From Rhodoferax ferrireducens (GTDB taxonomy: Bacteria > Pseudomonadota > Gammaproteobacteria > Burkholderiales > Burkholderiaceae_C): a DNA stretch of 64,000 bases. A model generated the notes under the pieces. That model was not told the origin of the DNA. It saw nothing but the letters and a program-made list of their open reading frames with translations, and did not search any database. The stretch lies in contig NZ_QEII01000297.1 in the NCBI RefSeq assembly GCF_003347515.1, forward strand, positions 202,253 to 266,252. Direction: 5' to 3'. Numbering within the stretch: the stretch's first letter is position 1; every line of letters begins with the position of its first letter. Of this stretch, positions 53,051-61,300 are shown piece after piece. The position numbers and the translations under genes were made by a program.

Positions 53051-53092
53051 GCTATGGCGCAAAGCCGGACTTTGCGCGCCGCCATTTATAGA

Positions 53093-53141
53093 AACCACTA
53101 CATATAGTGGTTAGCATCGTGTTCCGCACTACCTATAGTGC
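53093..53141 (+). promoter_or_regulatory. Tandem NrdR boxes upstream of nrdD
   Basis: Two dyads resemble the NrdR box. Box 1, AACCACTACATATAGTGGTT, is at 53093-53112 and is a perfect 8+4+8 dyad; box 2, GCACTACCTATAGTGC, is at 53126-53141. Their centres are 31 bp apart, three helical turns, which is the spacing required for NrdR. Box 2 ends 15 bp before the nrdD ATG, so NrdR binding would block transcription. NrdR represses ribonucleotide reductase genes when dATP is high. Confidence 0.85.
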
Positions 53142-53156
53142 TTCGAGGGGACACCG

Positions 53157-55172
53157 ATGAACACAGCTATTGCACCCGTTGTCACGCACATCATCAAGCG
53201 CGACGGTGGCATCAAACCGTTTGACCTGGCCAAAATTGCCTTTGCACTGGAGCGCGCCGGCCAGGCCGGCGGCGAGTTCGGCGCGGCCGAGGCCCAGCAC
53301 CTCACCCAGTCCGTGGTGGCGCCGGCCATCCGGGCGCTCGGAGCGGTCACGCCGCACATCGAGCAAATTCAAGACGCGGTCGAGTCCGCCCTGTTCGGTG
53401 CCGGCCATCCCAAAACCCTGCGCGCCTACATCGTCTACCGCGAGCAGCACAAAAAGCTGCGCCACGACCGCAAGACCCTGGTGGACGTGGAGTCCAGCAT
53501 GAACGAATACCTGCAGCAGCTCGACTGGCGCGTCAACGCCAATGCCAACCAGGGCTACTCGCTGGGCGGCCTCATCCTCAATGTCTCGGGCAAGGTGATC
53601 GCCAACTACTGGCTGAACCACGTCTACCCGCCGGAGGTGGGCGCGGCGCACCGCAGCGCCGCCCTGCACATTCACGACCTGGACATGCTGGCCGGTTATT
53701 GCGCCGGCTGGTCGCTGCGCACCCTGCTGCATGAGGGCCTGAACGGTGTGCCGGGCAAGGTCGAGTCCGGCCCGCCCAAGCACCTGTCCAGTGCCGTCGG
53801 GCAAATCGTCAACTTTCTGGGCACGCTGCAAAACGAGTGGGCCGGCGCCCAGGCCTTCAGCTCGTTCGACACCTACATGGCGCCCTACATCAAGAAGGAC
53901 AGCCTGGACTACGCCGACGTGCGCCAGTGCCTGCAGGAGCTGATTTACAACCTGAACGTGCCCTCGCGCTGGGGCACGCAAACGCCGTTCACCAACCTGA
54001 CTTTTGACTGGGTCTGCCCGGAAGACCTGCGCGAGCAGGTACCGGTGATCGCCGGCGAGGAAATGCCTTTTTGCTACGGCGAGTTGCAGGCCGAGATGGA
54101 CATGATCAACCGCGCCTACATCGAGGTCATGATGGCCGGCGACGCCAAGGGCCGGGTCTTCACCTTCCCGATCCCGACCTACAACATCACGGAAGACTTC
54201 GAGTGGTACAGCCCGAACGCCGAAGCCCTGTTCGAGATGACGGCCAGGTACGGCCTGCCCTACTTCCAGAACTTCATCAATTCGGAACTCAAGCCGAACA
54301 TGATCCGCTCCATGTGCTGCCGCCTGCAGCTGGATTTGCGCGAGCTGCTCAAGCGCGGCAACGGCCTGTTCGGCTCGGCCGAGCAGACCGGCTCGCTCGG
54401 CGTGGTCACGATCAACTGCGCGCGCCTGGGCTATCTGCACCAGGGCGACGAGGCCAGCATGCTGAAAGCACTCGACACCCTGCTGGAGCTCGGCCGCGAC
54501 AGCCTGGAGATCAAGCGCAAGGTGATCCAGCGCCACATGGACAACGGCCTGTTCCCCTATACCAAGCGCTACCTGGGCACGCTGCGCAACCACTTCTCCA
54601 CACTGGGCGTGAACGGCATCAACGAGATGATCCGCAACATCACACAAGACCAGCACGACATCAGCAGCGAATGGGGCCACGCCTTCGCCATTCGCCTGCT
54701 CGACCATGTGCGCGCCCGCATGCTCGAATTCCAGGACCAGACCGGCCACATGTACAACCTGGAAGCCACGCCGGCCGAGGGCACGACCTACCGCTTCGCC
54801 AAGGAAGACGCCAGGCAGTTCCCCGACATCCGGCAGGCGGGCACCCAGGACATGCCTTACTACACCAACTCCAGCCAGTTGCCGGTCGGCTTCACCGACG
54901 ACCCGTTCGAGGCGCTGGAGCTGCAGGACGATTTGCAGCGCAAGTACACCGGCGGCACCGTCCTGCACCTGTACATGACCGAGCCCCTGAGCAGCGCCGA
55001 GGCCTGCCGCCAGCTGGTCAAGCGCGCGCTGTCGCGTTTCCGTTTGCCCTACATCACCGTGACACCCACCTTCTCGATCTGCCCCAAACACGGTTACCTG
55101 GGCGGACGCCACGATTTTTGCCCCAGGTGCGACGCCGAGATCATCGCGCGCAAGCAACTGGAAACTGTTTGA
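53157..55172 (+). CDS. nrdD: Anaerobic ribonucleoside-triphosphate reductase, large chain lacking the glycyl-radical segment
   Basis: A 671-aa class III ribonucleotide reductase chain that makes deoxynucleotides in anaerobic growth. An N-terminal ATP-cone (about 8-105; IIKRDGGIKPFDLAKIAFAL, LRAYIVYREQH) senses ATP/dATP. The reductase barrel has GYSLGGLILNVSGKVIANYWLNHVYP and MPFCYGELQAEMDMIN. Near the end is a zinc site with Cys641, His644, Cys654 and Cys657 (CPKHG, FCPRC). The chain stops 14 residues later, before any R-V-x-G-Y glycyl-radical motif. That motif is in the next gene, 23 bp downstream in another frame. Upstream lie an FNR box and two NrdR boxes. Confidence 0.93.
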   Translation: MNTAIAPVVTHIIKRDGGIKPFDLAKIAFALERAGQAGGEFGAAEAQHLTQSVVAPAIRALGAVTPHIEQIQDAVESALFGAGHPKTLRAYIVYREQHKKLRHDRKTLVDVESSMNEYLQQLDWRVNANANQGYSLGGLILNVSGKVIANYWLNHVYPPEVGAAHRSAALHIHDLDMLAGYCAGWSLRTLLHEGLNGVPGKVESGPPKHLSSAVGQIVNFLGTLQNEWAGAQAFSSFDTYMAPYIKKDSLDYADVRQCLQELIYNLNVPSRWGTQTPFTNLTFDWVCPEDLREQVPVIAGEEMPFCYGELQAEMDMINRAYIEVMMAGDAKGRVFTFPIPTYNITEDFEWYSPNAEALFEMTARYGLPYFQNFINSELKPNMIRSMCCRLQLDLRELLKRGNGLFGSAEQTGSLGVVTINCARLGYLHQGDEASMLKALDTLLELGRDSLEIKRKVIQRHMDNGLFPYTKRYLGTLRNHFSTLGVNGINEMIRNITQDQHDISSEWGHAFAIRLLDHVRARMLEFQDQTGHMYNLEATPAEGTTYRFAKEDARQFPDIRQAGTQDMPYYTNSSQLPVGFTDDPFEALELQDDLQRKYTGGTVLHLYMTEPLSSAEACRQLVKRALSRFRLPYITVTPTFSICPKHGYLGGRHDFCPRCDAEIIARKQLETV

Positions 55173-55195
55173 CCCCCAACCCAAGAAAGACCCCC

Positions 55196-55405
55196 ATGAC
55201 CGATCAAAGCGAACAACAATTTCTGGCCCAGCCAGCCCAAACCATTCTGCTGCGTGACGACGAGCGCCAGCGCTGCGAGGTGTGGACCCGCGTCATGGGC
55301 TACCACCGCCCGATGGCGTCCTTCAACACCGGCAAAAAAGGCGAGTTCCATGAGCGCACCTACTTTGACGAACGCCGCTGCCAGCTGGCGGATGTCAGCG
55401 CCTAA
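55196..55405 (+). CDS. nrdD: Separately encoded glycyl-radical segment of the class III ribonucleotide reductase
   Basis: A 69-aa protein with EVWTRVMGYHRPMASFNTGKKGEFHERTYF (about 28-57). RVMGY is the form of the glycyl-radical motif at the C-terminus of class III reductases, with Gly35 as the likely radical site. It starts 23 bp after the nrdD stop in a different frame, with a weak ribosome site, and is followed by nrdG, the activase that would generate the radical. The natural reading is a split enzyme in which this small chain joins the large one. An old frameshift that fixed the split is the alternative. The gene symbol is given for its role as part of NrdD. Confidence 0.82.
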   Translation: MTDQSEQQFLAQPAQTILLRDDERQRCEVWTRVMGYHRPMASFNTGKKGEFHERTYFDERRCQLADVSA

Positions 55406-55410
55406 TTCCA

Positions 55411-55499
55411 TTTCCAAATCATTCATGTCTAGGCGACGAGCCGCAGGCAGTGCTGTAGCACGACAAGGCGAGACAACAACGACAGGGATGATTTTGAAA
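55411..55499 (+). repeat. 89-bp inverted-repeat (MITE-like) element at the nrdG start
   Basis: The ends TTTCCAAATCATTCATGTC and GACAGGGATGATTTTGAAA match as inverted repeats at 16 of 19 positions. The centre has GTGCTGTAGCAC, a smaller dyad at 55450-55461, and a GC-rich interior (GACGAGCCGCAGGCAG). The element sits between the glycyl-radical gene and nrdG and supplies both candidate start codons of nrdG. I recall similar intergenic elements from Comamonadaceae, but cannot verify this here. Confidence 0.65.
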
Positions 55500-56216
55500 G
55501 GGAACGAGTTGGCCACCGACAAGGAACTCAAGGTGGGCGGCCTCACGCCCTTCAGCGCCACCGACTACCCCGGCCAGCTGGCCGCCGTGGTGTTTGTGCA
55601 GGGTTGCCCCTGGCGCTGCGGCTACTGCCACAACCCGCATCTGCAAACGCGCACCGGCGACAGTCCGCTGGCCTGGCCGCGCATCCTGACCCGCCTGCAG
55701 CGGCGCATCGGGCTGATTGACGCCGTCGTCTTCAGCGGCGGCGAGCCGACCATCGACCCCGGCCTGGAAGCTGCGATGCGCGAGGTGCGCGCACTTGGCT
55801 TTGGCGTCGGCCTGCACACGGCCGGCGCCTACCCGCGGCGTCTGGCCGAGGTGCTGCCGCTGGTCGATTGGGTCGGCATCGATGTCAAGGCCACCTGGCC
55901 CGGCTACGACGCCATCACCCGCATCAGCGATAGCGCCCGCCACGCATTCGCCAGCGCGGAGCTGGTGCTGGCCAGCGGCGTAGCACACGAATTTCGCACC
56001 ACGGTCCACCCCGACCTGCACACGGAGCAGGACATCCTGGCCCTGGCGCACTCCTTGAGCACCATGGGGGTCAAGCACTACGCCTTGCAGGTGTTTCGCG
56101 GCACCGGGTGTGCCGATAAGGGTCTCCCATCGCGGAGCACGGCGGGTTATCCCGGCACCGAGCTGCTGGCACGCGTGTCGGCCTTGTTTACGGGATTCAC
56201 CTTCAGACGCGAGTAA
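55488..56216 (+). CDS. nrdG: Anaerobic ribonucleoside-triphosphate reductase activating protein
   Basis: A 242-aa radical SAM enzyme that forms the glycyl radical on NrdD. The cluster motif is GCPWRCGYC, with Cys40, Cys44 and Cys47. SAM-binding segments include FSGGEPTIDP and VDWVGIDVKATWPGYD. The ending LFTGFTFR is typical of this type. The start at ATG 55488 lies inside the right arm of an 89-bp repeat; an ATG at 55425 in the left arm would add 21 residues (SRRRAAGSAVARQGE...) that look repeat-encoded. The conserved part begins at KVGGLTPFSATDYPG. It is the last gene of the anaerobic reductase locus. Confidence 0.92.
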   Translation: MILKGNELATDKELKVGGLTPFSATDYPGQLAAVVFVQGCPWRCGYCHNPHLQTRTGDSPLAWPRILTRLQRRIGLIDAVVFSGGEPTIDPGLEAAMREVRALGFGVGLHTAGAYPRRLAEVLPLVDWVGIDVKATWPGYDAITRISDSARHAFASAELVLASGVAHEFRTTVHPDLHTEQDILALAHSLSTMGVKHYALQVFRGTGCADKGLPSRSTAGYPGTELLARVSALFTGFTFRRE

Positions 56217-56259
56217 GCCGGCGATAGATAGACCTACCGCACGGCGGGCCTTGGTCAAA

Positions 56260-56283
56260 CTTAAATCAAACGATTGATTTAAG
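56260..56283 (+). promoter_or_regulatory. Perfect palindromic operator before the TetR gene
   Basis: CTTAAATCA at 56260-56268 and TGATTTAAG at 56275-56283 form a perfect 9-bp inverted repeat with a 6-bp spacer. It ends 17 bp before the TetR start, with no gene between. This is a standard TetR-family operator size and place, so autoregulation and control of the downstream RND pump are likely. Confidence 0.8.
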
Positions 56284-56300
56284 TGCTTTAATCAGCGCCC

Positions 56301-56963
56301 ATGCGTAAATCCAGCACCCCTGTTGCGCTGCGCGGCGACGGCATCGAAGCCCGCCGGCGGCTCTTGCACACGGCCCTGAGGCTGTTTGCCGAAAAAGGCT
56401 TTGCCAAGACCTCCACGCGCGCGATCGCCTTGGCGGCGGGGGCCAACATTGGCGCCATCAGCTACTACTTCGGCGACAAGGCGGGTCTGTACCGCGCGGT
56501 GTGTGCCGGCCCGCTGGGCGGCGCCGACGAGGACCCGACCCAGTTTGACCAAGCCGGTCTCAGCTTGCGCCAGTCACTGCAGGGCTTGCTGACGGGGTTT
56601 ACCGAGCCCCTGAAGCGAGGCGACCTGGCGCAACACTGCATGCGGCTGCATTTTCGCGAAATGCTGGAGCCCACCGGGATCTGGGACCAGAAGATTGACA
56701 AGCACATCAAACCGGCGCACGAGGGTCTGCTGCGCGTGTTGTGCCGTCATCTGGATCTTGAAGCCGCCGACGACGATTTGCACCGCCTGGCCTTCTCCAT
56801 CGTGGGCCTGGGCATTCACCTGTTTGTCGGCTACGACGTGATGCAGGCCCTCAAGCCGGAACTCGCCGGCACACCCCAGGCCATCGACCTTTATACCGAA
56901 CGCCTGGTCGATTACGCGCTGGCCATGGTGCACAGCGAAGCGCTGCGACGCCAGAGCGCCTGA
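56301..56963 (+). CDS. TetR family regulator of the RND pump (CecR/DUF1956 type)
   Basis: A 220-aa repressor. The N-terminal DNA-binding domain (about 15-65) reads ARRRLLHTALRLFAEKGFAKTSTRAIALAAGANIGAISYYFGDKAGLYRAV. The C-terminal half has HCMRLHFREMLEPTG and a helical ligand domain of the DUF1956 type found in CecR-like regulators. The ATG at 56301 has no strong ribosome site. It is followed 40 bp later by an RND adaptor and pump and preceded by a palindromic operator, so it most likely represses its own operon until a toxic compound binds. Confidence 0.9.
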   Translation: MRKSSTPVALRGDGIEARRRLLHTALRLFAEKGFAKTSTRAIALAAGANIGAISYYFGDKAGLYRAVCAGPLGGADEDPTQFDQAGLSLRQSLQGLLTGFTEPLKRGDLAQHCMRLHFREMLEPTGIWDQKIDKHIKPAHEGLLRVLCRHLDLEAADDDLHRLAFSIVGLGIHLFVGYDVMQALKPELAGTPQAIDLYTERLVDYALAMVHSEALRRQSA

Positions 56964-57003
56964 CACCGCATTTTTCACACCCTCCCGAACCGAGCCCCTC
57001 ACC

Positions 57004-58293
57004 ATGAACCGATTCAAACTCAAACCAGTTGCTCTTGTATTGATAGCTGCTTGCGTAATAACGGCGGGGGCTATCGCCCTGTTTTCTTCAAACTCCGGGG
57101 GCGCTGTCAAGCCGGCGGCCTCCAGCACACCGGCCAAACCGGCACTGACCGTGACCACCACGCAAGCCCAGGCCAGCGCCCTGCCCATCAAGCTGGCGGC
57201 CAACGGCACGATCGCCGCCTGGCAGGAAGCCAGTGTCGGCACGGAGAGCAATGGCCTGCGCCTGGCCGAGGTGCTGGTGAATGTGGGCGACGTGGTGCAG
57301 CGCGGCCAGTTGCTGGCCCGCTTTGCCACGGAAAGCGTGCAGGCCGACGTGGCGCAGTCCCGCGCCGCCGTCAACGAGGCCAGCGCCAGCGCGCTGGAAG
57401 CCACCGCCAACGCCGACCGCGTGCGCGCGCTCCAAGGTACCGGCACCTTCAGCGGGCAACAAATCAACCAGTACCTGACGGCCGAGCAGACCGCCAAGGC
57501 ACGGGTGGATTCAGCCAAGGCCGCGCTGGCGGCGCAAGCGCTGCGGCTGAAAAACACCGAGGTGCGGGCGCCGGACAGCGGCATCATCTCCGCGCGCAGC
57601 GCCACGGTCGGCGCCGTGGTGGCCAACAGCACCGAGCTGTTCCGCCTGATTCGCCAGGGCCGGCTGGAGTGGCGCGCTGAAGTCACCTCCACCGAACTGG
57701 GTCGCATGGTGCCCGGCACCGCCGTCACGGTCACCGCCGCCAACGGCACGCAGCTCAGCGGCCGGGTGCGCATGGTGGCGCCGACCGTGGACCCGCAAAC
57801 CCGCGCCGGCCTGGTCTATGTCGATCTGCCACCGATGTTGGCGCCAGCGAGCGAAGCCAAAAACGTGGGGGCCAAATTTTCCGCCGGGCCGCCCCAAGGG
57901 AAATTAGCCCCCTCGGGGGGCAGCGCAGCACACGAAGTGGCCAGCGTGGGGGCCACACTCCCAGGTATGTTTGCGCGTGGCGAGTTTGAACTCGGCAGCT
58001 CGAATGCCCTGAGCGTGCCGCAGCAATCGGTGGTGGTGCGCGATGGGTTCAGCTACGCGTTTCGCCTGAATGACGACCAGCGCGTCAGCCAGGTCAAGCT
58101 GCAGATCGGGCGGCGCGTCGGTGACCGGGTCGAGGTGCTGGACGGCATCAGCGCCGACGCGGTGCTGGTGGCCAGCGGCGCCGGCTTCCTGAACGATGGC
58201 GACCTGGTGAAAGTGGCGCCAGCTCCTGCCCCAACTCCAGCCTCAAATACGCCTCCAGCCCCCGTCCCACCTGCGCAAGCAGCTTCTAAATAA
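57004..58293 (+). CDS. RND efflux periplasmic adaptor with repeat-derived insertions
   Basis: A 429-aa HlyD/AcrA-type adaptor linking an inner membrane pump to an outer membrane channel. The N-terminal membrane anchor (about 9-28; VALVLIAACVITAGAIALF) is encoded by a dispersed repeat. Next come the lipoyl half GLRLAEVLVNVGDVVQRGQLLARF, the alpha-hairpin with TGTFSGQQINQYLTAEQTAKARV, and the beta-barrel RMVPGTAVTVTA. Between the beta-barrel strand VYVDLP and GMFARGEFELG lie about 35 residues (from about 280 to 318) encoded by a GC-rich dispersed element, absent from ordinary adaptors. The C-terminus is Pro/Ala-rich. It lies 9 bp before the pump gene. Confidence 0.92.
   Translation: MNRFKLKPVALVLIAACVITAGAIALFSSNSGGAVKPAASSTPAKPALTVTTTQAQASALPIKLAANGTIAAWQEASVGTESNGLRLAEVLVNVGDVVQRGQLLARFATESVQADVAQSRAAVNEASASALEATANADRVRALQGTGTFSGQQINQYLTAEQTAKARVDSAKAALAAQALRLKNTEVRAPDSGIISARSATVGAVVANSTELFRLIRQGRLEWRAEVTSTELGRMVPGTAVTVTAANGTQLSGRVRMVAPTVDPQTRAGLVYVDLPPMLAPASEAKNVGAKFSAGPPQGKLAPSGGSAAHEVASVGATLPGMFARGEFELGSSNALSVPQQSVVVRDGFSYAFRLNDDQRVSQVKLQIGRRVGDRVEVLDGISADAVLVASGAGFLNDGDLVKVAPAPAPTPASNTPPAPVPPAQAASK
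57038..57088 (+). repeat. Short AT-headed dispersed repeat, copy in the RND adaptor gene
   Basis: GTATTGATAGCTGCTTGCG followed by TAATAACGG and CGGGGGCTATCGCC aligns with the copies in fmt, dprA and the gap at 30171. Here it lies in frame and encodes most of the hydrophobic anchor of the adaptor. Confidence 0.65.
57860..57958. repeat. GC-rich dispersed element, copy 2, inside the RND adaptor gene
   Basis: The segment 57907-57956 matches 6500-6549 (GCCCCCTCGGGGGGCAGCGC ... AGCGTGGGGGCCAC). Here it is longer on the left: AACGTGGGGGCCA at 57862 repeats the right-end sequence, followed by CCGCCGGGCCGCCCCAAGGG. The whole unit is near 99 bp, a multiple of three, so it adds 33 codons without breaking the frame. 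Confidence 0.78.
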
Positions 58294-58302
58294 GGAGCAG
58301 TC

Positions 58303-61300
58303 ATGAACTTCTCCTCGCTCTCCATCAAGAACCCGGTGCCGGCCATCATGCTGTTTGTGCTGCTGACGCTGGCTGGCATTCTGTCGTTCCGCTCCAACGC
58401 CGTGCAGGACTTTCCCGATATCGAACTGCCCATCGTCATCGTCAGTGCCGAGCTCTCGGGCGCCGCCCCGGCGCAGCTGGAGACCGAAGTCGGGCGCAAA
58501 CTCGAAGACGCGGTGGCCACCTTGCAAGGCGTGAAAAACATTTACACCAAGGTGCTGGACGGCACGGTGCAGCTCACGGTCGAATTCATCCTGGAAAAAC
58601 CGATTGCCGAGGCCGTGAACGACGTGCGCGACGCCGTGGCGCGTGTGCGCGCCGACCTGCCCGCCGACGTGCGCGACCCGACGGTCACCAAAGTTCCGAC
58701 CTCGGGTCGCGTGGTGCTGACCTTCACGGCGGCGGCCGCGTCGGCAACCGCCAACGCCAGCGCCAGTCCGCTGGACGACCAGGCCCTGAGCTGGTTTGTC
58801 GACAACACCGTGGCCAAGCGCCTGCTCAGCGTGCCGGGCGTTGGCACGGTCAAACGCATGGGCGGCGTGAACCGCGAAGTGCGCGTCGAGCTGGACGCCA
58901 ACAAGATGGCGGCACTGAACGTGGCCGCCGTCGATGTGTCGCGCCGCCTGAAGCTGGTGCAGCAGGAAGCGCCCGGCGGCCGCGGTGATGTGAGTGGTGC
59001 CGAGCAGTCGGTGCGCACCATCGCCACCGTCAAGACCGCAGCCGAGCTGGCCCGGCTCGACATCCCCATGGAAGACGGACGCCATCTGCGTCTGGACCAG
59101 GTGGCGACCGTGCTCGACACCGTGGCAGAACCACGTGCGGTGGCGACCCAGGACGGCCGCACCGTGGTCGGCTTCGAGATTTTCCGCACCAAGGGCGCCA
59201 GCGAAATCGACGTCGCCAATGGCGTGCGCGCCGCCGTCGCCGAGCTGCAGGCGGCCAACCCCACCATCGTGCTGCAGCAGGTTATCGACAACGCCCAGCC
59301 GGTGGCGGAAAACTTCCAGGGTTCAATGGAGCTGCTGTACGAGGGCGCGCTGCTGGCGGTGCTGGTGGTGTGGTGGTTCCTGCGCGACTGGCGCGCCACG
59401 CTGGTGTCGGCCGCCGCCCTGCCGCTGTCGGTGATCCCGACATTCTTGGGTCTCAAATACTTTGGCTACACCCTCAACACCGTGACCCTGCTGTCGCTGG
59501 CGCTGGTGGTCGGCGTGCTGGTGGACGATGCGATTGTCGAGATCGAGAACATCGAGCGCCACCTGCGCATGGGTAAGTCGCCGTTCAAGGCCGCCATGGA
59601 AGCCGCCGACGAGATCGGCATGGCGGTGATCGCCACCACCTTCGCCCTGGTGGCGGTGTTCTTGCCGACCGCTTTCATGGGCGGCGTGCCGGGCCTGTTC
59701 TTCAAGCAGTTCGGCTGGACCGCCGTGCTGGCGATTCTGGCCTCGCTGGTGGTGGCGCGCCTGCTCACCCCGATGATGGCGGCCTACCTGCTGAAGCCGC
59801 ACAAGAACGCCGCGCACGCCGACCCGAGCGCGGCCTACCACGAGGCGCCCGATGGCTGGCTGATGAGCCGTTACATGCGCACCATGCGCTGGTGTCTGCG
59901 CCACCGAGGCATCACCATGCTGGGCGCCGCCCTGTTCTTCATCGGCTCGATCGCGCTGGTGCCCCTGCTGCCCACCGGCTTTGTGCCGCCGGCGGACCGC
60001 GGCCAGACCCAGATCAACATCGAACTCCCCCCCGGCAGCACCTTGGCCGAGACGCGCGCCGTGGCCGAACAGGCGCGCCTGGCCAGCATGACGGTGCCCG
60101 AGATCAAGGGCGTGTTTAGCTCGATTGGCGGCGGCTCCAGCGGCGACGCGTTTGCCCCCGGCGCCTCGGCCGAGGCGCGCCGCGCCGTGCTCACGCTCAC
60201 CACCAGCCACCGCAACGACCGCTCCGAATCCATGGCCGACATTGACGCACAGCTGCGCGGCAAGATGGGCGACATTGCCGGCGCGCGCTTCAACGTCGGC
60301 CCGCCCGACACCGGCGTGAAAATGCAGCTGGTGCTGCAAAGCGAAGACCCGGTGGCGCTGCTGGCCAGCGCGCAAAAGGTCGAGCGCGAACTGCGCACCC
60401 TGCAGGGCGTGGGCAATGTCAGCTCCAGCGCCTCGCTGGTACGACCGGAGATCATTGTGCGACCCGACAGCGCGCGCGCCGCCGACCTCGGCGTCACGGC
60501 CGCCAGCATTGGCGAGACCGTGCGCGTGGCCACCGCCGGCGACTACGACACCAGCCTGCCCAAACTCAACCTGTCCGAGCGCCAGGTGCCGATTCGCGTC
60601 AAGCTGCCGGATGCCGTGCGCGCCGACCTGGCGGCGCTGGAGCGCCTGACCGTGCCGGGCAAGAACGGCCCGGTGATGCTGGGCAACGTCGCCACCGTGA
60701 CCATGGAAAGCGGCCCGGCGCAGATTGACCGGCTGAATCGCAAGCGCAACGTCACGCTGGATGTGGAGCTGGGCAGCCGCCAACTCGGCGAGGTGAACGC
60801 CGAGGCGCGGGCCCTGCCCAGCATGCAGAGCCTGCCACCCGGCGTGAAGATTGCCGAACTCGGCGACGCGCAGGAAATGCAGGCCTTGTTCGCCAGCTTT
60901 GGCATCGCCATGCTGATTGGCGTGCTGTGCATCTACGGCGTGCTGGTGCTGCTGTTCCATGACTTCATGCAGCCCGTGACCATTCTGGCCGCGCTGCCCT
61001 TGAGCATGGGCGGCGCTTTTGTCGCCCTGCTGCTGACCGGGCGGGCGCTGTCCATGCCGTCGATGATCGGCCTGATCATGCTGATGGGCATCGTCACCAA
61101 GAACTCGATTCTGCTGGTGGATTACGCTATCCTGGCGCGCCAGGGGCACCCGGCCAACGGCGACCAGCCGGCGGTGGCCGGCATGAGCCGCTTTGACGCG
61201 CTGGTGGACGCCTGCCACAAACGCAGCCGCCCGATCCTGATGACGACGATTGCCATGGGTGCCGGCATGATGCCACTGGCCCTGGGCTGGGGCGCCGACC

